Notes: generated from the letters alone by a model not told the origin. DNA of 64,000 bases from Lewinella sp. JB7 (GCF_024297185.1 NZ_JANCTD010000011.1:1-64000), one strand, 5' to 3'. Shown: positions 8,391 to 18,439, counted from the stretch's first letter. Translations and numbers: made by a program.

Positions 8391-9551
8391 GTGTTCAAAC
8401 TGCCCCTAACGTTCCTTCTGCTCCTCGTTGCCCCCGCTCTATTCGCCCAGCAGGGTGAGGGAATCGTATTCGAGGAAAAACCCTTCGCCGAACTCCTTGC
8501 CCAGGCCAAGGCCGCCGACAAGATCATTTTCATCGACGCCTACACCACCTGGTGCGGCCCCTGTAAAATGATGACGGCTAAGGTGTTCCCCGATCCGGCG
8601 GTGGGGGCGGTCTACAACGAACGCTTCATCAACGCCAAATTTGATATGGAGAAGGGCGAAGGCCCCGACCTGGCCCGCCGGTACGCCGTTTCGGCCTACC
8701 CGACCTACCTGTTCGTCGACGGGGACGGAGAACTCGTGCACAAGGGCCTGGGCTATATTCCGAAGCCCGCCCTGCTCAAGCTGGCCGACGAAGCGGTTTC
8801 CGAGAATAGCCTCGGGGCCCTCGGCAAACGGTACCGCTCCGGAGACCGTGACCCCGCTTTCGTAAAGGTCTACGCGGAAACCCTGACGGCTAATTATGAA
8901 TCGGAGCGGGCCGACGGGGTGGTCAGTAACTACCTCGACGGCCAGGACGACTGGTCCACGCCCGAAAACATGGAACTGATCCTGGCCAGTCCGGGCGAAG
9001 TCGGCGACAAGCGCATGGTGTACCTGATCGAGCACGCCCGCACGATTGAGGCGCAGCTCGGGCGGGGCGTCGCCCTGGACGTCATTCAGCGCGCCCTCGT
9101 CAATGACTACCACCGGACCAACCGAAAACGCAGTCTGGTGGCTCCAGAAGATATGGCTTCTCACTATACCCGGCACGCTCCCGCCCTCCGGGCCCAACTG
9201 CAGGCGCAGTACGCCCTGATGTACCACGAGCGGCAGAACGACATGGGGGCCTACCTGCCCGCCGCCGTGGAGTACTATACGAACTTCCCCACCGACGACT
9301 ACACCGAACTGAATGCCATCGCCTGGACATTCTACCAAAACGCCGACGAGCCCGCTCACCTCGCGCAGGCGATCCGGTGGGCCGAGCGTTCCGTAGCACT
9401 GCACCCCTACTATCCTAACCTGGATACCCTGGCCTGGCTCTACCAGAAGACCGGCCAGCAAGAAAAAGCCGAAGCGGCCGCCCGCCGCGCGATCGAATAC
9501 GCCAAGGCCGAAGACCTCGACTACAGCGAAACCGAAAAAATTCTGAATTAA
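8391..9551 (+). CDS. Exported thioredoxin-fold protein with C-terminal helical repeats
   Basis: A 386-residue protein with a signal peptide (ending ALFAQ, about residue 20) and a thioredoxin domain with the redox motif TTWCGPCKM (C55, C58) and the cis-proline region VSAYPTYLF. The C-terminal part (about 290-375) contains TPR-like helices such as HLAQAIRWAERSVALHPYYP. The reaction expected is disulfide reduction or exchange in the periplasm, with the repeat part perhaps binding a partner. Translation starts with GTG; no nearby in-frame ATG gives a better signal peptide. The gene ends 8 bases before the T9SS metalloprotease gene, so the two are probably cotranscribed. The thioredoxin may help fold that or other secreted proteins; this is inference. 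Confidence 0.85.
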   Translation: MFKLPLTFLLLLVAPALFAQQGEGIVFEEKPFAELLAQAKAADKIIFIDAYTTWCGPCKMMTAKVFPDPAVGAVYNERFINAKFDMEKGEGPDLARRYAVSAYPTYLFVDGDGELVHKGLGYIPKPALLKLADEAVSENSLGALGKRYRSGDRDPAFVKVYAETLTANYESERADGVVSNYLDGQDDWSTPENMELILASPGEVGDKRMVYLIEHARTIEAQLGRGVALDVIQRALVNDYHRTNRKRSLVAPEDMASHYTRHAPALRAQLQAQYALMYHERQNDMGAYLPAAVEYYTNFPTDDYTELNAIAWTFYQNADEPAHLAQAIRWAERSVALHPYYPNLDTLAWLYQKTGQQEKAEAAARRAIEYAKAEDLDYSETEKILN

Positions 9552-9559
9552 CCAATCCT

Positions 9560-10792
9560 ATGCGTAATGCCTTATTCTTTGCCCTTAGCCTGTTCTACTG
9601 CCTTAATCTGACCGCGCAAACCGGGGCCCCGGGATACGACATTACGTGCTGGACGAACGGCAACACGGCCTCCGATCTGGAGTCCGTTCCCGTCAAATTC
9701 GCTCGCGGCAAGGTCAATGCCCTCACCCCCTTCGAACTCACCTTTTCGGAAAACGTCCCGGAGGCCGCCGAAGCCAGCATTCGCTTCGCCGCCGACATCT
9801 GGAGCAGCTATCTCCAGTCTAACGTCCCCGTCCGGGTCAATATCGACTGGCGCGATCAGGGCGACGAGAACCTGCTGGCCAGTGCGGGCCCCAGCACCAT
9901 CTACCGGGCGTTCGCCGGATCGATCGACAACGACGTCTGGTACCCCGTAGCCCTGGCCGAAGCCATCTTCGGTGAGGACCTCAACGATACCGACGAGGCC
10001 GACATCAACGTGGTGGTCAACAGCACCGCGAACTGGAATTTCGACACCGAGGGTACCGTGCCGCGTAACCGCATCGACCTCGCTACGGTAGCCCTCCACG
10101 AACTGGGTCACGGACTGGGTTTTTTGAGCAGTATCGACAGCACCAGTGACACGACCGTGAGCATCGGTTTCGACGACCGATTTATCATTTACGATCTGTT
10201 TCTCGAAACCCCGCCGGGCCGCTCGCTCACCGATTCCACCCTCTTTACCAGCCCCTCCAAGGAACTGCTGGCGGCGGTCATCGAGCGACTGGACTTCGCC
10301 GGCGAGAACGCCGTGCGGGAAAACGGGGGGGAGCTGGTGCCCCTCTTCGCCCCCCAGACCTTCGACGTCGGCAGCAGCGTCAGTCACCTCGATGAACGGA
10401 CTTTCCGCACCGGCACGACCAATGCGCTCATGACCCCCTCCATTGCCAACGGGGAGGCGGTACGGGATCCGGGTCCCATAACCCTAGGTATTCTGGAAGA
10501 CCTCGGATGGCCGCTCCGGTACGATATATCCGCCACTCAGCCCGTGATCGCCGGCCGGCTGGGCATCTATCCCAACCCCGCCCGGAGCAGTTTCACGCTT
10601 CCGCTGGAGGAAGTCCTGTCGCCATCGGTGGCCGTGCTCTACGCGATGGACGGGCGGGAAGTACGGCGGCTCGACGTGTCCCGGCAGCGGGTAGCGGCGC
10701 AATTTGACGTTACCGGGCTTCCTCCGGGGCTCTACACGCTTTACGTACCGGACGGGAACCGGGCGTTCAGCGCCCGGGTCATGGTGCGCTAG
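9560..10792 (+). CDS. Secreted zinc metalloprotease-like protein with T9SS sorting domain
   Basis: A 410-residue protein with a signal peptide ([20 protein letters not shown]) and a metal site [14 protein letters not shown] (H180, E181, H184). This is the HExxHxxGF type, without a third histidine of the metzincin kind. The C-terminal 80 residues ([10 protein letters not shown], then [11 protein letters not shown] and a basic end) are a type A T9SS sorting domain, so the product is exported across the outer membrane and attached to the surface or released. The substrate is not evident. It overlaps the end of rny by 4 bases in convergent orientation. Confidence 0.82.
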   Translation: MRNALFFALSLFYCLNLTAQTGAPGYDITCWTNGNTASDLESVPVKFARGKVNALTPFELTFSENVPEAAEASIRFAADIWSSYLQSNVPVRVNIDWRDQGDENLLASAGPSTIYRAFAGSIDNDVWYPVALAEAIFGEDLNDTDEADINVVVNSTANWNFDTEGTVPRNRIDLATVALHELGHGLGFLSSIDSTSDTTVSIGFDDRFIIYDLFLETPPGRSLTDSTLFTSPSKELLAAVIERLDFAGENAVRENGGELVPLFAPQTFDVGSSVSHLDERTFRTGTTNALMTPSIANGEAVRDPGPITLGILEDLGWPLRYDISATQPVIAGRLGIYPNPARSSFTLPLEEVLSPSVAVLYAMDGREVRRLDVSRQRVAAQFDVTGLPPGLYTLYVPDGNRAFSARVMVR

Positions 10793-12459
10793 CGGGCGTA
10801 GGCCACCGAGCGGGTTTCCCGGATCACCATCACCTTGATCTGACCGGGGTACTGCATCGTTTCCTGAATTTCCTGGCTGATCTTGAAGCTGAGTTCGTCG
10901 GCGTGCTGATCGCTGACCTTGTCGGCCTCGACCATGACCCGCAGCTCACGACCGGCCTGCATGGCGAAGGCGGAGTTCACGCCTTCGTTCTTCTTGGCAA
11001 TGTCTTCCAGCTCCTTGATGCGGTTGATGTAGCCCTCGAGGATCTCCCGCCGGGCACCGGGGCGGGCACCACTGATGGCATCACACGCCTGTACGATGGG
11101 GGAAATAATATTGGTCATCTCGATCTCGTCGTGGTGGGCGCCGATGGCGTTGACGACGATGGCGTGCTCGTTCAGCTTTTCGGCGAGCTGCATGCCGTAG
11201 AGAGCGTGGCTCAATTCGCTGTCCTCGTCGGCTACCTTCCCGATGTCGTGGAGAAGGCCGGCCCGTTTGGCCAGTTTGACCTGCTTCTTACTCAGTCCCA
11301 TCTCGGCGGCCATCACGGCGCAGAGGTGAGCGGTTTCGATGCTGTGCTTGAGCAGGTTCTGTCCGTAGCTGCTGCGGTAGCGCATCCGGCCGACCATGCG
11401 GACGAGATCCGCCGGTAGCCCGTTGATGTCCAGTTCAATGACCGTTTTCTGGCCGATCTCCTTGATGCCCTGTTCGAGTTCCTTCCGGGTCTTGTTGACT
11501 ACTTCCTCGATGCGGGCGGGGTGGATGCGTCCGTCGCTGACCAGCCGCTTGAGCGACAGGCGGGCCACTTCCCGGCGAATGGGATCGAAGCTCGAAATGA
11601 CGATCGTTTCCGGAGTATCGTCGACGACCAGCTCGGCGCCGGTAGCGGCCTCGATGGCCCGGATGTTGCGCCCCTCCCGCCCGATGATCTGCCCCTTCAC
11701 GTTGTCGTTGTCCAGGCTGAAGACCGAGACGGTATTCTCGATCGTCATCTCGGCGCACATCCGCTGGATGGTGTTGATCACCACCTTGCGGGCGTCCTTG
11801 GCGGCATCCTCCTTAGCTTCCTCGATCAGTTCGCGCCGCAGGCTGAGGGCTTCGTTCTCGGTTTTGGCGCGGACGTCTTCGAGCAGGCGTTGCTTGGCGT
11901 CGGCCTGGGAGAGGTTGGCAATGCGTTCCAGTTCGGCCGTAAAGCGCTCGTGCTGGGTTTCGAGTTCGGCCTGCTTCTCGCGCGTCCGCTCGATCTCCTG
12001 GTCCAGTTCCTGTTTGCGGTGCTGGATTTCCTCCTCCCGCTTCTTGAATCCTTCCTTGGCCTTAAGTACTTCGTCGAGTTCGGCCTTGAAGCCGGCGCGC
12101 TCTTCCTTCATGGCGGCCTGCTCTTCCTTGAGGGCCTCGCGCTTTTCGCGGAGTTCGACGAGTTCTTCGGCCTTCTCCTGCTTGAACTCTTCCTTGTAGC
12201 GGGCAAATTTCTCCCGGCTTTCGGCGATCTTTTGCTTCTTGAAGGACTCCTGTTTGTCGCGGTATTCGGCGAAGGTCTTTTCGGCCTTCAGTTCGGCTTC
12301 CGACTGGATTTTTTCGGCCTTGAGTTTAGCGTCGGCGAGGATCTTTTCGGCTGCGAGCTGGTGCGCCTGGTCTTGCTCCTTCGCGCGACCACCAAAAATG
12401 AAATAGGCGACTGCGGCACCGATGAGGAGCCCGATCACGAGCCCGATGATAATTTCCAT
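10789..12459 (-). CDS. rny: Ribonuclease Y
   Basis: A 556-residue membrane-anchored endoribonuclease that starts mRNA decay. Features in order are an N-terminal membrane helix (3-23), a long charged coiled coil (about 30-215), a KH RNA-binding domain with [19 protein letters not shown] (256-274) and an HD phosphohydrolase domain with HSIETAHLC (372-380) and the metal-binding LLHDIGK (H404, D405). The length is slightly above the B. subtilis enzyme (520). It follows zapA by 29 bases on the same strand and is probably in the pheT-zapA transcript. Assignment is secure. Confidence 0.97.
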   Translation of the reverse strand: MEIIIGLVIGLLIGAAVAYFIFGGRAKEQDQAHQLAAEKILADAKLKAEKIQSEAELKAEKTFAEYRDKQESFKKQKIAESREKFARYKEEFKQEKAEELVELREKREALKEEQAAMKEERAGFKAELDEVLKAKEGFKKREEEIQHRKQELDQEIERTREKQAELETQHERFTAELERIANLSQADAKQRLLEDVRAKTENEALSLRRELIEEAKEDAAKDARKVVINTIQRMCAEMTIENTVSVFSLDNDNVKGQIIGREGRNIRAIEAATGAELVVDDTPETIVISSFDPIRREVARLSLKRLVSDGRIHPARIEEVVNKTRKELEQGIKEIGQKTVIELDINGLPADLVRMVGRMRYRSSYGQNLLKHSIETAHLCAVMAAEMGLSKKQVKLAKRAGLLHDIGKVADEDSELSHALYGMQLAEKLNEHAIVVNAIGAHHDEIEMTNIISPIVQACDAISGARPGARREILEGYINRIKELEDIAKKNEGVNSAFAMQAGRELRVMVEADKVSDQHADELSFKISQEIQETMQYPGQIKVMVIRETRSVAYAR

Positions 12460-12488
12460 GCTTAGGTTTGTTAGAGCGTAAAGCTCGG

Positions 12489-12788
12489 TTAGAGCATTCC
12501 CTCAACCAAATCATTCAACTGGGCCAGCCGCTTACTGAGTTCACCGTCGGATCCGCTGTCGGCCTGTTCGCGGGCGCTGCGGAGTTCGCTGGCGTAGGTG
12601 AGCAGGGTCATGACCAGGCAATCCTGTTTATCGCGGTCGCGGTACTTGATCTGAAAGTCGTTGAAACGCTCGTTGATCTCACTGACCAGCGCGCGCAGTC
12701 CCTTTTCCTCCATTTCGCCGACGCGGATGGGGTAAGGGCGACCCGCGATGACCACGGTAATGGGCTTATTGTCCTGTTCGTTGGCCAT
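12489..12788 (-). CDS. zapA: Cell division protein ZapA
   Basis: A 99-residue protein with the ZapA pattern: an N-terminal beta segment ([14 protein letters not shown]), a helix with [20 protein letters not shown] and a C-terminal coiled coil. ZapA bundles FtsZ filaments at the division ring. It lies 3 bases after the coiled-coil gene and before rny; this order after pheT recurs in Bacteroidota as far as I recall. Sequence identity among ZapA proteins is low, so the call rests on length, pattern and context. Confidence 0.85.
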   Translation of the reverse strand: MANEQDNKPITVVIAGRPYPIRVGEMEEKGLRALVSEINERFNDFQIKYRDRDKQDCLVMTLLTYASELRSAREQADSGSDGELSKRLAQLNDLVEGML

Positions 12789-12791
12789 GGT

Positions 12792-13097
12792 TTAGTTGCG
12801 GTGAAGCCAGTCCAGGCAACGGTCGATCTCCTGCAGACAAAACTCGATGGTTTCGCGGTGCGCGGCCTGATCGGCCGGGGCCGGAGCGGTGGCCGGCTGC
12901 GCCGGCGTGGCGGCGGGGTGGGCACGGTTGAGCTTATCCTGGAGCGCGTTCACGATGCCGAGTTGGCGATCGAGCTCCCGCTTCAGGGTTTCGTTCTCGG
13001 TAACGACGGCCTCGTGTTGCGCCCGTTGGCGGTCCACTTTAGCGGCGAGTTGCCGAAGTTTTATCTCGAGACCGTCAATTTGGGTTGCCGGTTGCAT
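12792..13097 (-). CDS. Small coiled-coil protein, ZapB-like position
   Basis: A 101-residue cytoplasmic protein. Residues 5-58 form a heptad-rich coiled coil (IDGLEIKLRQLAAKVDRQRA onward). Then comes an Ala/Pro-rich linker (about 60-76) and a short C-terminal helix ending CLDWLHRN. No enzymatic motif is present. It sits between pheT and zapA, with only 3 bases before zapA, so a role with ZapA at the division ring is likely from context, but sequence alone cannot prove it. Confidence 0.7.
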   Translation of the reverse strand: MQPATQIDGLEIKLRQLAAKVDRQRAQHEAVVTENETLKRELDRQLGIVNALQDKLNRAHPAATPAQPATAPAPADQAAHRETIEFCLQEIDRCLDWLHRN

Positions 13098-13136
13098 ATT
13101 GGATGAGCGGTTAGAAAGAATGGGCGAAGTTATGAA

Positions 13137-15566
13137 TTAACGACGAACCTCGGCGCTCAGTTGTTTGGCGAGCACGCCCTCGATGCCGCGCATCAGCTTA
13201 TCCACCTCCTTATCCTGCAGCGTACGCTCCGGACTGGCGAAGAGGAAGCTCACGGCGTAACTCTTCCGTCCGGCACCGAGTTGCTCGTCGTTGCGGTAAA
13301 CGTCGAAGAGGTTGACGTCGGTAAGCAGTTGCTTGCCGGCCTTGCGCGCCAGTCGCTCGATGTCGGCGAACCGCGTACCGTCAGCCACCACCAGCGCCAG
13401 GTCGCGGCGCACGCCGGGGTACTTACCGGGAGTCGTTACCTGGACGGGCTTTTTGGGCAGTACGCGCAGTAGGTTATCCCAGTTGAAATCAGCGAAGAAC
13501 ACCCCGGATTTCACCGCCGCCCGTTCCTTCGCCGCTCCCGCGACCCCGCCGAAATCCACGAGCTCCAGCGGCCCCTTGTGGTAGCGTAGCCCGTAAGCGT
13601 AACTATCGGTCGGCGCCTCCGCGGTCCGGTAATTGTCGATGCCCAGGCGGTTGAGCACCAGCTCCACGACCGACTTCAGGGTGTAGTAAGTGGCGTCCGT
13701 ATTCCGCTGCCCGGCCGTGTGCCAGGACTCCGGGGACCGCCGACCGGTAAGCGTCAACGTCAGGTGATTCACCTCCCGGTAGGCATCGTCCGCCAGGTGG
13801 TAGCTGCGTCCGAATTCGAAGAGCCGCAGGTCGCGCTGGCTGAAGGCCTGGTTGTGGCGCACGGCGTCGAGGGCCGATTGCAGCATTTCGGGCCGCATCA
13901 CGTCGAGGTGGACGTTGCTGGTGTTATTGATGGCGACCAGGTCCTGGCGTCCCTCGTAGTGGCGGCTTTCCCCCAGGCTCAGAGCCATCATTTCGTAAAA
14001 TCCATTCGCGGCCAGCAGATCGCCTACGAGCTCGCGCAGGGCGTTCGGATCGGGGTAAGGAGCCACGACCATGGCGGTGGTGATCATCTCCGGTTCGGGG
14101 ATCTTATTGAAGCCGTAGACCCGGAGCAGCTCCTCGATTACGTCGACCTCCCGCGTCACGTCGACCTTATTGGTGGGTACCGCGACGACGAATTGCCGTT
14201 CGTTGGCTTCCAAAATATCCATGTCCATGGTCCGCAGGATGTCGTGAATCCGTTCCCGGCCCAGGTCTACGCCGATGAGGTCGCTGACCTTGCGGTAACG
14301 TACCGTCACCTGAACGGGCCGGATGGGTTCGGGGTACAAATCGAGCAGTCGACTGGTGACCGTTCCGCCGGCAACCTCGGCCAGGAGGAGGGCGGCACGC
14401 TTCAGGGCGTAGACGGTTACGTTGGGGTCGCTTCCCTTCTCGAAAATCCGGGCGGCATCCGTGCGCAGGTTGTGGCGCATGCTGCTGCGACGAGTCGTGG
14501 TCGGATCGAAGTGAGCCGACTCCAGAAAGATGCGGGTGGTCTGCCCGGTTACGCCGCTACCGGCGCCGCCGAATACGCCGGCGATGCACATGGGCTGGTG
14601 GTTTCCGTCGCAGATCACGAGGTCATCCGCCGAAAGCTTGCGCTCAATGTCGTCGAGTGAGCAGAAAACGGTTCCTTCGGGAAGTTTCTCGACCACGATT
14701 TCGCCTCCGCCGATCCGGTCCAGGTCAAAGGCGTGCAGGGGCTGGCCGAGTTCGTGAAGCACGTAGTTGGTGACGTCGACCACGTTGTTGATGGGCCGCA
14801 CCCCGATGGCGTTGAGGCGGGCGCGGAGCCAGTCGGGACTATCCCCTACGATCAGATTTTCGATCACCAGCCCGGCGTAGCGGGGAGCGTCTTCCGGCCG
14901 AACTACGCGGGCGGGGAACGCGGGTCCCGTGCCTTCCCGGAAAGCGGACACATCCGGTTTGCGCACAACGATTCGTCCGCCTTCCTCGACGCTCATGGCG
15001 GCCGCCAGATCGAAGGCCACGCCCAGGTGGTTGGTAGCGTCGGAGCGATTGGGGGTAAGGCCGATTTCGTAAACGTAGTCGGTTTCCAGGTCGTAGACGT
15101 CGGCAGCCGGAGTGCCGGGTGGGTACGCGCGATCGAGCACGAGGATACCGTCGTGGTCCGAACCGAGGCCCAGCTCGTCTTCGGCGCAGATCATGCCTTC
15201 ACTGACCTGTCCGCGGATCTTTCCCTTTTTAATGGCGAGGGGTTCTCCACCGGTCGGATACAGTGTCGTGCCGACCGTGGCGACGAGCACGTGTTGCCCG
15301 GCGGCTACGTTCGGTGCGCCGCAGACGATGGACACCGGCTCGGAGCGGCCGATATCGACGCTCGTCAAGGACAGACGGTCGGCGTCCGGATGCTTGCCGC
15401 AGGTGAGTACGTGCCCTACGACGATGCCCTCTAATCCGCCGGGGACGGATTCTACTTTTTCGATGCCTTCTACTTCCAGCCCGGTGCCGGTGAGCACCTC
15501 GCCGATCCGCTCGGGAGCCGGATCGAGATCGAGGTAGTCACGCAGCCAGTTGAGTGATACTTTCAT
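13137..15566 (-). CDS. pheT: Phenylalanyl-tRNA synthetase beta subunit
   Basis: An 809-residue subunit of the alpha2-beta2 enzyme that charges tRNA-Phe. It shows the N-terminal start MKVSLNWLRDYLDLD, the tRNA-binding (EMAP-like) domain with GLEGIVVGHVLTCGKHPDAD, the B3/B4 editing region, the B5 domain, a catalytic-like domain and the C-terminal anticodon-binding FDX-ACB domain (KYPGVRRDLALVV). The length fits bacterial PheT. A perfect TAnnTTTG box (TACCTTTG, 15574-15581) ends 7 bases before the ATG, so the mRNA may be almost leaderless. Downstream genes are the coiled-coil protein, zapA and rny. Confidence 0.97.
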   Translation of the reverse strand: MKVSLNWLRDYLDLDPAPERIGEVLTGTGLEVEGIEKVESVPGGLEGIVVGHVLTCGKHPDADRLSLTSVDIGRSEPVSIVCGAPNVAAGQHVLVATVGTTLYPTGGEPLAIKKGKIRGQVSEGMICAEDELGLGSDHDGILVLDRAYPPGTPAADVYDLETDYVYEIGLTPNRSDATNHLGVAFDLAAAMSVEEGGRIVVRKPDVSAFREGTGPAFPARVVRPEDAPRYAGLVIENLIVGDSPDWLRARLNAIGVRPINNVVDVTNYVLHELGQPLHAFDLDRIGGGEIVVEKLPEGTVFCSLDDIERKLSADDLVICDGNHQPMCIAGVFGGAGSGVTGQTTRIFLESAHFDPTTTRRSSMRHNLRTDAARIFEKGSDPNVTVYALKRAALLLAEVAGGTVTSRLLDLYPEPIRPVQVTVRYRKVSDLIGVDLGRERIHDILRTMDMDILEANERQFVVAVPTNKVDVTREVDVIEELLRVYGFNKIPEPEMITTAMVVAPYPDPNALRELVGDLLAANGFYEMMALSLGESRHYEGRQDLVAINNTSNVHLDVMRPEMLQSALDAVRHNQAFSQRDLRLFEFGRSYHLADDAYREVNHLTLTLTGRRSPESWHTAGQRNTDATYYTLKSVVELVLNRLGIDNYRTAEAPTDSYAYGLRYHKGPLELVDFGGVAGAAKERAAVKSGVFFADFNWDNLLRVLPKKPVQVTTPGKYPGVRRDLALVVADGTRFADIERLARKAGKQLLTDVNLFDVYRNDEQLGAGRKSYAVSFLFASPERTLQDKEVDKLMRGIEGVLAKQLSAEVRR
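13534..13550 (-). repeat. GC-rich interspersed motif, copy 2
   Basis: The 17-mer GCTCCCGCGACCCCGCC inside pheT is identical to the copy at 42441-42457. Confidence 0.5.
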
Positions 15567-15573
15567 AGGGCGG

Positions 15574-15581
15574 CAAAGGTA
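15574..15581 (-). promoter_or_regulatory. Candidate -7 box of the pheT promoter
   Basis: TACCTTTG on the minus strand is an exact TAnnTTTG match and lies 7 bases before the pheT ATG at 15566. That leaves a leader of only a few bases. No TTG occurs 20 bases upstream. Confidence 0.45.
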
Positions 15582-15712
15582 GGGAAGTAATTAAATGTTA
15601 ATTCCGGTGATAGAAGGTGAAAAACACCCCCCGCCCGGATTATTATTGTTCAGGGATTAACCTTGACCGCTAATCCCGGTTCCTAAACAAAAAACTACTG
15701 ATCCCATCCGGA

Positions 15713-16462
15713 ATGAATACCGTCTTCTACCTACTTAGCCTGTTTCTTACCGTACCCCTCGGGGCGCAGAGCGGAAACATTCTGAGGGTGGAGCCGGCCG
15801 AGGTCAGTAAGGAAATCGTCGTCGATAATCTGGATGAGCACTTCGAAGACGTTACCTCCATCGTAGTGACGAACAACTCGACCCGCACCATTCAGCTCGT
15901 CCGCGAGGCGGTAACGGGCCGGCAGCCCCGCTCCTGGAATTACCGTACGATCGACCGGGTGAGTCGTACCACCCCGTACGTCCTGTCGGAAAGCGAGCAG
16001 CGTAACGGACGGCATTTGCCCCTGGCTCCCGGTCAGTCGGCGACCTTCTACATCATTCTGAAGCCCGACGGCGTAACCGGAAAGGGAATCACCGAGCTGC
16101 GGTTTTCGGACCTCACGATCCCCGGTACCGTACTGGCCAGCGCATCGGTCAGTACCACCCTAACCCAGCGCCCCACCGCGCAACCGGAGCAGGATACCCG
16201 CCCCGCGCCGACGACCGTGCGGTTGTACCCGAATCCCGCCGCGGAAAAGTTCTTCGTGGAATCCCCCCCCACTACGCGGATCGGTCGCGTGGAGGTGACT
16301 AATACGCTCGGGCGGCAAATCCTTTCGTTCGCGGGAGAATCCGGTCCGGAGGGGTATGACATCCGGAAGTTACCGGACGGTCTTTACCTGATCTCCATTT
16401 ACGATGAGGGGGGCAAGAAAATCAAGACCCTGCGGTTGTTGCACCGGCAGTTCGGGGCATAA
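15713..16462 (+). CDS. Secreted T9SS-sorted protein of unknown function
   Basis: A 249-residue protein with a signal peptide (MNTVFYLLSLFLTVPLGAQ), an immunoglobulin-like beta domain (about 25-145) and a type A T9SS sorting domain (RLYPNPAAEKFFV near 171-183, DIRKLPDGLYLISIYD). The middle domain reads like a DUF1573/ASPM-type fold (VTNNSTRTIQLVRE, LPLAPGQSATFYIIL), which usually packs or binds rather than catalyses. No enzyme motif is seen. It is a single gene, convergent with the TPR membrane protein. Confidence 0.75.
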   Translation: MNTVFYLLSLFLTVPLGAQSGNILRVEPAEVSKEIVVDNLDEHFEDVTSIVVTNNSTRTIQLVREAVTGRQPRSWNYRTIDRVSRTTPYVLSESEQRNGRHLPLAPGQSATFYIILKPDGVTGKGITELRFSDLTIPGTVLASASVSTTLTQRPTAQPEQDTRPAPTTVRLYPNPAAEKFFVESPPTTRIGRVEVTNTLGRQILSFAGESGPEGYDIRKLPDGLYLISIYDEGGKKIKTLRLLHRQFGA

Positions 16463-16477
16463 GCTCCGGATGGCTAT

Positions 16478-17248
16478 CTAGCCGGCGGGAGTAGCCTCCA
16501 GCGCCATGATGTACTTGTCGGCCTGGGCGGCTTCGGCGCTGGCGCTGTAGTCGGCCTTGAGGCGGCGGAAGGCTTCCAGGGCTTCGTCATTACGTCCCTC
16601 TTTACGAAGGAGCAGCGCGAGTTTGTTGAGGTAGTACCCACCGGTGACGTAGTTATCACCTGCCTCCTCGACGGCATCGCGGTAGCTGTCAATGGCACCA
16701 CTGAAGTCGCCCGTTTCGCTCAGCAGGTCACCCCGGACGCCGGCCTTCATGGCGGGCAGCAGATCGCCATCGGCGTCGAAGTCTTCAAGGTAGTCCAGGG
16801 CGGCGTCGTACTTGCCCAGATTGAGGTAGCTAACGGCTACGTAGTAGTTGGCCAGGTTGCCGGCCTTGGTGCCGGAGTACTCCTCGACGATATCGAGGAA
16901 ACCGGGGTAGCCCTGACCGGGATTGGTGAGGGCGAGGCTGAAGCTGTCCTGATCGAACTGGAACTGCGCCTGTTGCATTTGCTCGGAAGCATTACGCTCG
17001 GCCGGGGCGGCGATGAACGTCTGGTAGAGCAGGGCACCGGCCACGACGGCAATAAGTGCTACGACGGCAATAATGATCGGTTTGCGGTTGCGCTCGAAGA
17101 AATCGAGCCCCTGGTCCCGCACTTCCACAATGTCAACCAGCGTATCGTCACCGTCAACTTCTCCCCGCGTTCCGGCGGTGGTGTTGCCGCTGCGACCCCG
17201 GCTGGGGGTTCCGGTTGGACGACGCCCAATGTTATTCTTTCTTGCCAT
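16478..17248 (-). CDS. Membrane-anchored TPR protein, YfgM-like
   Basis: The ATG at 17248 gives 256 residues. The frame extends upstream to 17302, but the downstream ATG is preferred because a promoter box TATCTTTG lies 52 bases before it (17300-17307). A disordered N-terminus (Arg/Gly/Thr-rich) is followed by one membrane helix (PIIIAVVALIAVVAGALLYQ) and then several TPR-like repeats in the periplasm, for example LANYYVAVSYLNLGKYDAAL and GGYYLNKLALLLRKEGRNDE. The layout matches the YfgM/ancillary SecYEG translocon type, a chaperone-like partner at the inner membrane; that function is inferred. It follows pdhA by 81 bases. Confidence 0.7.
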   Translation of the reverse strand: MARKNNIGRRPTGTPSRGRSGNTTAGTRGEVDGDDTLVDIVEVRDQGLDFFERNRKPIIIAVVALIAVVAGALLYQTFIAAPAERNASEQMQQAQFQFDQDSFSLALTNPGQGYPGFLDIVEEYSGTKAGNLANYYVAVSYLNLGKYDAALDYLEDFDADGDLLPAMKAGVRGDLLSETGDFSGAIDSYRDAVEEAGDNYVTGGYYLNKLALLLRKEGRNDEALEAFRRLKADYSASAEAAQADKYIMALEATPAG

Positions 17249-17299
17249 ACTGCTCTTAAGTTCTGCCCACCGCGAGTTGGCGCGGCCGGAAAAGTCGCG

Positions 17300-17307
17300 C
17301 AAAGATA
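17300..17307 (-). promoter_or_regulatory. Candidate -7 box for the TPR membrane gene
   Basis: TATCTTTG on the minus strand is an exact TAnnTTTG match, 52 bases before the ATG at 17248 and just after the pdhA stop. A TTG at 20 bases upstream was not found. Confidence 0.4.
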
Positions 17308-17329
17308 AGCCAAAGCCGGAAAAGTTGCC

Positions 17330-18388
17330 CTACGTCAGGAAGGGATAGGGTTGGGAGTAGTTGTCGGCGTACAGATCGGCTCCATCCGGATAGGGGCTTT
17401 CGTCGGCGAACTTGGCGGCCTCGGCGATTTCGGCCTTCACCTGATCCTTGATGGCCTTGATCTCCTGTTCGGTAGCCAGTCCGTTTTCGACGATGGTCCG
17501 CTCGGTCACCTTAACGGGGTCACGGTCCTGGTAGCTTTTTACCTCGTCCTTTTCGCGGTAGCGGGCGGGGTCGGACACGGAGTGGCCCTTGTAGCGGTAG
17601 GTCTTGATTTCAAGGTAGAAGGGTCCCTTCCCGGAGCGGATGTGCTCGGCGGCACGGCTGACGGCTTCGTGCACGGCTGCGGGATTCATACCGTCCACGC
17701 TCTCGCTGGGCATGTCGAAGCTGGCGCCGAGTTTACTGAGATCGGTGACGTTGCTGGTCCGCTCGACGCTGGTTCCCATGGCGTAGCCGTTGTTCTCGCA
17801 GATGTAGAGGGCGGGAATTTTCCAGGTCATGGCCATATTCCAGCTTTCCCACAGCGCTCCCTGGCGGGCGGCCCCGTCGCCGAACATGACGACGCAGAGG
17901 TTCTCGGTACCCCTATACTTTTCGGCGAAGGCGATGCCGGTGCCGATGGGGATCTGGGCACCGACGATGCCGTTGCCCCCGTAGTAGTTGTTCTCGCGGC
18001 TGAAGAAGTGCATGGACCCACCCTTGCCCTTTACGATGCCGGTGGCCTTACCGTAAAGCTCGGCCATGGCCTGCTTCGTGGTGACCCCGCGTCCGATGGC
18101 CGTGCCGTGCTGGCGGTAGGCCGTCACTATTCCGTCATCTTTCGTGAGGGCGCTCTCGATACCCGCCGCGACGGCCTCCTGGCCGATGTAAACGTGACAG
18201 AATCCGCGCACATCCTGCTGGCCGTACGCCATGAGTGCCCGCTCCTCGAAACGGCGGATCCGCAACATGAGGGTGTACCACTCCAGGTACTGTTCCTTAC
18301 TGTACTTCAATTCCTTAGCTGCACCGTTCTTCTTGGCAGTCGTAGAAGAGCGCGGGGTCGTGGTGGTATCTTTCTGAGCTGTGTTCAT
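17330..18388 (-). CDS. pdhA: Pyruvate dehydrogenase E1 component, alpha subunit
   Basis: A 352-residue thiamine-diphosphate subunit that decarboxylates pyruvate in the pyruvate dehydrogenase complex. It has the substrate-side motif YRQHG (91-95) and the ThDP motif GDGAARQG to ENN (residues 170-200). The phosphorylation-loop region YRYKGHSVSDPARYR is also present. The length fits separate alpha subunits. The beta subunit is not adjacent; the next gene on the strand is an unrelated TPR protein, so the complex genes are scattered, which is common in Bacteroidota. A TATATTTA box lies 43 bases before the ATG (18432-18439). A branched-chain 2-oxoacid E1 is the main alternative. Confidence 0.93.
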   Translation of the reverse strand: MNTAQKDTTTTPRSSTTAKKNGAAKELKYSKEQYLEWYTLMLRIRRFEERALMAYGQQDVRGFCHVYIGQEAVAAGIESALTKDDGIVTAYRQHGTAIGRGVTTKQAMAELYGKATGIVKGKGGSMHFFSRENNYYGGNGIVGAQIPIGTGIAFAEKYRGTENLCVVMFGDGAARQGALWESWNMAMTWKIPALYICENNGYAMGTSVERTSNVTDLSKLGASFDMPSESVDGMNPAAVHEAVSRAAEHIRSGKGPFYLEIKTYRYKGHSVSDPARYREKDEVKSYQDRDPVKVTERTIVENGLATEQEIKAIKDQVKAEIAEAAKFADESPYPDGADLYADNYSQPYPFLT

Positions 18389-18431
18389 GCGGAAAAGGCG
18401 AAATTTCGCTGTTTGCGGAGGGTTTACCTCC

Positions 18432-18439
18432 TAAATATA
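18432..18439 (-). promoter_or_regulatory. Candidate -7 box of pdhA
   Basis: TATATTTA on the minus strand differs from TAnnTTTG at one base and lies 43 bases upstream of the ATG. Confidence 0.35.
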
